From contig CBFICO010000111.1 in NCBI GenBank assembly GCA_965661115.1, positions 1 to 7,858 on the forward strand: a DNA stretch of 7,858 nt, read 5' to 3'. How positions within the stretch are numbered: position 1 is the first letter of the stretch; each line of letters opens with the position of its first letter. Shown here piece by piece: positions 1 through 4,257 of the stretch. The position numbers and the translations under genes were made by a program. Under the pieces are notes generated by a model, which saw nothing but the letters and a program-made list of their open reading frames with translations, was not told where the DNA came from and ran no database searches. This DNA comes from UBA6770 sp965661115 (lineage in GTDB: Bacteria; Bacteroidota; Bacteroidia; Flavobacteriales_G; Salibacteraceae).

Positions 1-926
1 TCGTACTCTCTTAGCAGTTTTAGTGCCTTGTAACAACGTCCTGGACCAATACTCTGAGCCGCTCTAACTAAGTTCTTAGCTGCATAAAAGTTCATTCCAA
101 TTTTTTTCATTGCTTCATCTGGCGATTTGTGGGGCATGTAATGATAACTCATCAACCTTGCGTAAAATCCATAAAGATTAATTATGATAAGCACCAAAGG
201 ATGATTTTTAGGGTTGTCTGCGTAGTAATTTACAATTCGATTTGCTTTTAGAGCATCTTTTGAAACCAGCGCGTCTTGAAACTCGAAAATGTTGTAATCT
301 TTACTAATGCCCACATTCTCTTCTATGTGGGTGGTATTTATTTCAGTTCCTTTTTCTAATGCAATGGTTAGTTTATGGAGTTCGTTTGCCACTGCACCTA
401 AATTGCTCCCTAAATATTCGATGAGTAGAAGACTAGCTTTCTGGGTAATCTTGAACCCTTTTCGGGCTAAAAAATTATGAATCCATTCAGGGATTTGGTT
501 GTCGTAAAGTTTTTTGCTTTCGTAATAAACACCTTTTTCCTGTGCCTTTTTAATGAACTTTTTTGAAGTGGTTTTTTTGTATTTAAAGCAAACCACAAAC
601 ACCGTGGTATCGACAACATTATCTAAGTAGGTTAGGAGCTTTTCTGGAAGTTTCTGAATGTTTTGGGCTTCCTTTAAAATAATAACCTGCTTTTCCGCCA
701 TCATAGGAAAACGCTTTAGGCTTTCGGACAATTCATCCCATTTTACATCCTTACCGTAAATAATCGTTTGATTAAATGCTTTTTCAGCCTCATCTAAGAC
801 CGTATCCTCAATGTAGTCGGAAATAAGGTCAATAAAATAGGGCTCATCACCTGATAAGAAGTAAAACGGTTTTACATCCTTGTTTTTTATTGACTTTAGT
901 ATTTGCTGATAATCGATAGTTGCCAC
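1..926 (-). CDS. holA: DNA polymerase III subunit delta (HolA), 3' end beyond the left edge
   Basis: Delta is the clamp-loader subunit that opens the beta sliding clamp during chromosome replication. The minus-strand frame stays open from 926 to the edge and gives 308 residues. It starts MATIDYQQILKSI and carries the Bacteroidota-type delta signature KPFYFLSGDEPYFID near residues 19-33, then FPMMAEKQVIILKEA near 73-87. Further on are a GSNLGAVANELHKL segment, and a late helical segment around HPLVLIIINLYGFYARL, as expected of the delta C-terminal domains. Delta proteins are usually about 330-345 residues, so roughly 25-35 C-terminal residues are missing. The start is GTG at 926-924: an in-frame TAG (929-927) touches it and no ATG occurs before the internal MM near residue 75. 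The gene is divergent from the HsdR-N-like gene. Identification is by recognised sequence pattern and is firm; the use of GTG is inferred from the stop immediately upstream. Confidence 0.93.
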   Translation of the reverse strand, partial: MATIDYQQILKSIKNKDVKPFYFLSGDEPYFIDLISDYIEDTVLDEAEKAFNQTIIYGKDVKWDELSESLKRFPMMAEKQVIILKEAQNIQKLPEKLLTYLDNVVDTTVFVVCFKYKKTTSKKFIKKAQEKGVYYESKKLYDNQIPEWIHNFLARKGFKITQKASLLLIEYLGSNLGAVANELHKLTIALEKGTEINTTHIEENVGISKDYNIFEFQDALVSKDALKANRIVNYYADNPKNHPLVLIIINLYGFYARLMSYHYMPHKSPDEAMKKIGMNFYAAKNLVRAAQSIGPGRCYKALKLLREY

Positions 927-995
927 CTACAATTTTTTGAGCCGACTAAATTATGCTTTTGGTGCAATGAATGCCTTTTGAATCGCTTTCTTTGT
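927..995. promoter_or_regulatory. Divergent spacer between holA and the HsdR-N-like gene
   Basis: This 69-bp AT-rich spacer must hold the start signals for both flanking genes unless transcription enters from further away. On the minus strand TAATTTAG (953-946) differs by one base from the Bacteroidota -7 box TAnnTTTG and lies 19 bases before the holA GTG, but no TTTG-like -33 box sits at the usual distance. On the plus strand the closest candidates are TTTCTTTG (987-994), which touches the ATG, and TTTTGG (957-962), which is too far upstream for standard spacing. The location is therefore well supported, but the exact promoter boxes are not. Confidence 0.3.
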
Positions 996-1460
996 ATGGT
1001 GCAAAAGCTCAATTTACCCACATACAATTTCAGAACAAAAAAGCACGGAGATCAATATTTAATATGGGATGATATTCGCAAAAAGGATATCGTATTGACT
1101 CCAGAAGAGTGGGTGAGGCAGAATTTTGTAGCCTATTTAAACCAAGAATTAGGTTATCCAAAATCATTAATGCAATTGGAGGCAGGACTAAGCTATAATA
1201 AACTTCACATGCGAAGTGATATTCTTTGTTATAATCAGAAAGGGACTAAAATTCTATTAGTAGAATGTAAACGTCCAACAATTTCTCTTTCACAAGAAAC
1301 CTTTGATCAAATTTCTCGTTATAACAAAATATTAAACGTTCCTTTAATGACAGTTACGAACGGAATACAGCACATACATTGCACGGTTAACCATAATGCA
1401 GAGCAATACTATTTTATTCGTAAGTTGCCTCACTACAAGGATGTTATTGATGTGACATGA
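996..1460 (+). CDS. Small stand-alone HsdR N-terminal-like PD-(D/E)XK protein
   Basis: This 154-residue protein matches the N-terminal nuclease domain of type I restriction HsdR subunits (HSDR_N type) but has no helicase motor. Visible features are LTPEEWVRQNF near residues 34-44, E62 before the core, Asp75 in MRSDI, the E90-x-K92 pair in LLVECKRP, and a Q105-x-x-x-Y109 motif (QISRY) of the kind seen in RecB/HsdR nucleases. The PD-(D/E)XK residues therefore look complete. Function is unknown; DNA binding or cleavage is plausible. No HsdM or HsdS gene lies nearby, so it is not part of a local restriction system. The frame is open back to 903, but that extension is Cys-rich and overlaps holA, whereas MVQKLNLPTYNF at 996 resembles the usual start of this family. 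Its TGA overlaps the next gene's ATG by four bases, suggesting translational coupling. Confidence 0.85.
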   Translation: MVQKLNLPTYNFRTKKHGDQYLIWDDIRKKDIVLTPEEWVRQNFVAYLNQELGYPKSLMQLEAGLSYNKLHMRSDILCYNQKGTKILLVECKRPTISLSQETFDQISRYNKILNVPLMTVTNGIQHIHCTVNHNAEQYYFIRKLPHYKDVIDVT

Positions 1461-3319
1461 GAATTTGGTTAATGATCGTTTTTGCAATTTCAACCCTTTT
1501 TGGATTTGAAGGCGCAGCGCAAGAGTTTGGGAATACCAACCTAAGACTCGGATTGTACCAAAATGAAACTGTGCGTTGTTTTGTAAAAGCTCAACCAGAT
1601 TATTTGAATCAATTTTTGGTTAAGAATAACGGAAGGTATTTCTCAATATTTCGCGGTTGGTCTAAAATAGAATTATCGGCAAACAAGCTTAAAGAAATAT
1701 CAGACGAGCCTTGGTGCGAGTCCATTCGGATTAAAGGTGGCACGGGAGTAACCTTGGGTGATATTTCAAAAATCAATACAAAAACGCATCTTGTTCACCA
1801 AGGAAAAGTAGATCACCAGCCAGGATATACCGGCGAAGGCATTATTATGGGGTTTATCGATACAGGAATCGATTTTACTCAACCAGATTTTAAAAATAAG
1901 GATGGCTCTACGCGTATCCTAAAATTATGGGATCAGGCAGTTAATAATGATACCACCTTAAGACCTCATTTTGGGTATGGAGAGGTTTACAGTTCTACCA
2001 TGATAAATAACGGAAGTTGCACGCACATTGACCCTGCTGGTCACGGTACTCAAGTTACTGGTCTAGGCGTTGGAAATGGTTTATCTGTTCCAGACTCCGT
2101 TGCAGATTATTCGGGTCATGCACCTCAGGCCGATATGCTATTTGTTGCAACCGATTTTAGGCTTGCCAATTGGACATTAACCGTAGCTGAAGGAGTACAA
2201 TGGATATTTGAGGAGGCAGAAAAGTTAGGTAAACCTTGCGTTGTAAATTTAAGCTTAGGTACTTATTTAGGAGGGCATGATGGCAAAGACTTAGCGGCGC
2301 AGTTAATCGATAGCCTTGTAGCTGCTAAACCAGGAAGATTTGTAGTTTGCGCGGCTGGCAACGCCGGAAATCTTGCACCATTTCACTTAAGGACTGATAT
2401 TACCAACGACACGAGTATTAAATATTTTAAGCAAAATAAAAATTCAAGTTTTGGAAATGCAGTTTTTATTGAAGGTTGGGGAGATACTAATGATTTGAAA
2501 GATATTCAACTTGGATTTGGATACACAGATCCTAGTACTTATGCAGATTTTCTTCATTTTGTTGACTCAGTTTCTAATTTATTAGACACAACTATTGTCC
2601 GCTTTGTTAATGGTGGAACATCTTTGATTTTTACGTTCGCAGAAGAAATTGAAGGTAGAATAATGTTTCAAATATTAATGGTGAATCCTTTGCCAAACAT
2701 GTTGTATGGTTTGGTAAGCGTAGGAACAGGAAAACACGATATCTGGAACTCGGCTGCTTTTGGTCTGAATGATATAATGCGATCTAATTTACCAACTGTC
2801 GGCAACTACCCTCTCATGTCAAAATATACTTATCCCGATTCTCTGCAGAGTGTTGTAAGTAGCTGGAATTGTTCGCCTAGCGTAATCAGTGTTGGAAATT
2901 ACAATAACCGTTATGGGTATCTTAATCAATTCGATAGCATGCGCATTACCGTTGATTTTCCTGTGGGAGGTTTAGGTACTACTAGTAGTATTGGTCCTAC
3001 AAGATCAAACATCATGAAACCAGATGTTGCTGCACCTGGAAACTTAACCGTTTCAGCAGGAAGATTTCAAGATTTAAATGCACTGAAAACAATACCCCAT
3101 GTAATGTACAGACTAGCAAAAGGAGGTTACCATTTTGCCAATGGAGGTACTTCTATGGCTTCTCCGGCAGTGGCTGGAATTGCAGCTATGTATCTTGAAA
3201 AATGCCCTAAAGCTACCTGCAAAGAAATTAAGGACGCCGTAATCAAAAACACTTTTTCTGATGTGCATACAGGCACGTTACCTAACCTTCAATTTGGGTA
3301 TGGAAAGGTAGATGCCTAA
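1457..3319 (+). CDS. S8 (subtilisin-like) serine protease, catalytic part of a split T9SS protease
   Basis: This is a secreted serine endopeptidase of 620 residues. Residues 1-21 are a Sec signal peptide (MRIWLMIVFAISTLFG, probable cleavage before Gln22). The catalytic triad is Asp135 (GFIDTGIDF), His196 (GHGTQV) and Ser566 (GGTSMASP), with oxyanion Asn302 (AAGN). About 260 residues separate Asn302 from the Ser, far more than in subtilisin. The extra segment, about 305-470, is beta-rich and recalls the jelly-roll insertion of CspA-like S8 peptidases; that subfamily assignment is tentative. The frame ends at TAA 3317-3319 straight after FGYGKVDA, a motif that in related subtilases continues into the last helix. 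Coding continues in the -1 frame, so the protein is cut exactly at the end of its protease domain and lacks the repeats and sorting domain. The fragment may still fold and be exported, but should not be secreted by T9SS. The start gives a good signal peptide and overlaps the preceding stop (ATGA). Confidence 0.88.
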   Translation: MRIWLMIVFAISTLFGFEGAAQEFGNTNLRLGLYQNETVRCFVKAQPDYLNQFLVKNNGRYFSIFRGWSKIELSANKLKEISDEPWCESIRIKGGTGVTLGDISKINTKTHLVHQGKVDHQPGYTGEGIIMGFIDTGIDFTQPDFKNKDGSTRILKLWDQAVNNDTTLRPHFGYGEVYSSTMINNGSCTHIDPAGHGTQVTGLGVGNGLSVPDSVADYSGHAPQADMLFVATDFRLANWTLTVAEGVQWIFEEAEKLGKPCVVNLSLGTYLGGHDGKDLAAQLIDSLVAAKPGRFVVCAAGNAGNLAPFHLRTDITNDTSIKYFKQNKNSSFGNAVFIEGWGDTNDLKDIQLGFGYTDPSTYADFLHFVDSVSNLLDTTIVRFVNGGTSLIFTFAEEIEGRIMFQILMVNPLPNMLYGLVSVGTGKHDIWNSAAFGLNDIMRSNLPTVGNYPLMSKYTYPDSLQSVVSSWNCSPSVISVGNYNNRYGYLNQFDSMRITVDFPVGGLGTTSSIGPTRSNIMKPDVAAPGNLTVSAGRFQDLNALKTIPHVMYRLAKGGYHFANGGTSMASPAVAGIAAMYLEKCPKATCKEIKDAVIKNTFSDVHTGTLPNLQFGYGKVDA

Positions 3320-3342
3320 AAACATTAACCAGCGGGAATTTT

Positions 3343-4044
3343 ATGGATAGCATTACCACAAAAGACGGGTTTCAATTCTGCGATGGTGATTCCATTCAAC
3401 TCTCTGTTGCTATTGGTTATGAAAGTTATGTATGGTCAGATAGTGTTACTTCTTCGAGCCGTTATATCCACGATGCTGACACTTTATCAGTAATAATTAC
3501 CAATAAATCGGGCTGTTCTGCCAAAATCGATAATGTAGTAACCGAAAAGCTGGACTACCCTGTTGTGTCCATAAGCGCTACTTCCAATATTTTTTGTGAA
3601 GGAGATTCTGTTATGCTAAAAGGAAATGGAGCAAAAACGTACATGTGGAGTACAAAGAAAAACGATGATTCAATTAAAGTTAGCCGAGCGCGCACTTATT
3701 ACCTTACAGGAAAAGATAGTAGCAATTGCCTTGGTTACGACTCTATTGTGACTCAGCATTACGAAAGTCCAAAAGTGGCTATCAGCTCAATATCCGACAC
3801 ACTTTGCGAAGGCGATATAATGGTTTTATCTGCAAGTGGTGCAAAATCATACCTATGGAGCACACAAGAACTATCCGATTCTATTCAAGTTTCTTCCGGA
3901 GGAGAATATTATTTGGCGGGTAAAGATTCAAACAATTGTTTACGATACGATACCCTTGTATTGAAGCAAGTAGTTTGTATTGATGGTATTTCAGAAAGTA
4001 ATCACTTGCCGTTTAAGGCTTATCCAATTCCAGTTACCAATTAA
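3343..4044 (+). CDS. Detached C-terminal region of the first protease: Ig-like repeats and start of the T9SS domain
   Basis: These 233 residues are not an independent gene: they have no signal peptide, and the reading frame extends back to the frameshift at 3316 in the middle of the subtilase. They hold three tandem Ig/PKD-like modules, about 63-70 residues each. The second and third share the pattern CEGD, GAK-(S/T)-Y-x-W-S-T, a Y-Y-L strand and GKDS-x-NCL-x-YD. Each module has two cysteines about 44-45 residues apart (13/58, 85/129, 155/199), consistent with one disulfide per module. Such repeats usually act as spacers or adhesion modules between a T9SS enzyme's catalytic domain and its sorting domain. 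The end, PFKAYPIPVTN, is the opening of a sorting domain, cut by TAA at 4042-4044. The ATG at 3343 is simply the first Met after the frameshift; whether it is ever used is doubtful. Confidence 0.75.
   Translation: MDSITTKDGFQFCDGDSIQLSVAIGYESYVWSDSVTSSSRYIHDADTLSVIITNKSGCSAKIDNVVTEKLDYPVVSISATSNIFCEGDSVMLKGNGAKTYMWSTKKNDDSIKVSRARTYYLTGKDSSNCLGYDSIVTQHYESPKVAISSISDTLCEGDIMVLSASGAKSYLWSTQELSDSIQVSSGGEYYLAGKDSNNCLRYDTLVLKQVVCIDGISESNHLPFKAYPIPVTN
3364..3972 (+). repeat. Three tandem Ig-like protein repeats, two of them clearly homologous
   Basis: Module 1 spans about 3364-3552, module 2 about 3559-3768 and module 3 about 3769-3972. Modules 2 and 3 are close copies at protein level: both have CEGD near the start, a Y-(M/L)-W-S-T strand, D-S-I-(K/Q)-V-S, and a YYL then GKDS-x-NCL ending. 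At DNA level they have drifted (for example GGAAAAGATAGTAGCAA against GGTAAAGATTCAAACAA), so the duplication is old and ongoing recombination is unlikely. Module 1 is more diverged but keeps C-x-GDS, Y-x-W-S-D and the second Cys. Confidence 0.75.
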
Positions 4045-4257
4045 TTAACGCTAATATGGAATGCAACTTCTACAGAGATATTAGATTTGACCTGTAGAGA
4101 CATTAGTGGCAAACCTGTTTTGTTGTCAGACGTCAATTTTGATGGAGCTTATAATGGTGAATTGGAAATCAATACGAGTACTTTGTCAGGAGGTGTGTAC
4201 CTTTTGGAAATCTATACGCCATCAGGGGCAAAACACCTCAGGTTTATCAAGAACTAG
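4009..4257 (+). other. T9SS type A C-terminal sorting domain of the first protease, interrupted by TAA at 4042-4044
   Basis: The domain opens with FKAYPIPVTN, the Y-P-x-P-x-x-(N/D) motif of type A sorting domains. It continues past the in-frame stop with LTLIWNATSTEI, then L-x-C-R-D-I-S-G-K (the usual D-x-x-G-K turn) and L-S-G-G-V-Y-L-L-E-I. It ends K-H-L-R-F-I-K-N before TAG 4255-4257. All of these are standard for the family, in which the domain directs cargo across the outer membrane and is then removed or exchanged for an anchor. The last 70 residues are untranslated unless the TAA is read through. The following protease's out-of-frame upstream start candidates all lie inside this segment. 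Confidence 0.85.

Larger units (their letters stand above)
1457..4257 (+). pseudogene. Composite locus: ancestral ~933-residue T9SS subtilase, disrupted by a frameshift and a nonsense codon
   Basis: Three successive open segments read as one protein. Segment 1 ends GYGKVDA then TAA (3317-3319). Reading on from CTA at 3316-3318 in the -1 frame gives L-K-T-L-T-S-G-N-F-M-D-S, the natural continuation of a subtilase C-terminus. Restoring one base at GCC-TAA (GCCTTAAAA or GCCCTAAAA) repairs the frame. Segment 2 stops at TAA 4042-4044, but the same frame continues without break as LTLIWNATS and ends in a complete T9SS sorting domain at TAG 4255-4257. The span is 2801 bases, one short of 934 codons, as expected for a single-base deletion. 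The restored order is signal peptide, S8 domain, three Ig-like repeats, sorting domain. All parts still look protein-like, so the lesions are recent or are sequence errors. Confidence is high for the reconstruction and moderate for true loss of function. Confidence 0.8.

Noticed and set aside
957..994. Bacteroidota -33/-7 promoter (TTTTGG with TTTCTTTG) for the HsdR-N-like gene
   Set aside because: The -7 box lacks its TA, the spacing of about 25 bases is too long, and the box would touch the ATG.
903..995. Upstream ATG at 903 extending the HsdR-N-like protein by 31 residues
   Set aside because: The extension is Cys- and Phe-rich, overlaps the 5' end of holA and does not resemble the family N-terminus, whereas MVQKLNLPTYNF at 996 does.
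3311..3325. Programmed -1 ribosomal frameshift joining the protease domain to the repeats
   Set aside because: A -1 shift would restore the protein, but GAT-GCC-TAA-AAA does not offer a standard slippery heptamer in the right phase, and a second stop downstream would still truncate the product. A one-base deletion is simpler.
3726..3923. 65-codon plus-strand open frame
   Set aside because: It lies wholly within the Ig-like repeats in another frame, and its product has no recognisable feature.
4188..4195. AGGAGG as a Shine-Dalgarno sequence for GTG 4193
   Set aside because: It overlaps the GTG, leaving no spacing, and is explained by the codons for the conserved S-G-G-V-Y motif of the upstream sorting domain. 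Bacteroidota also rely little on Shine-Dalgarno pairing.
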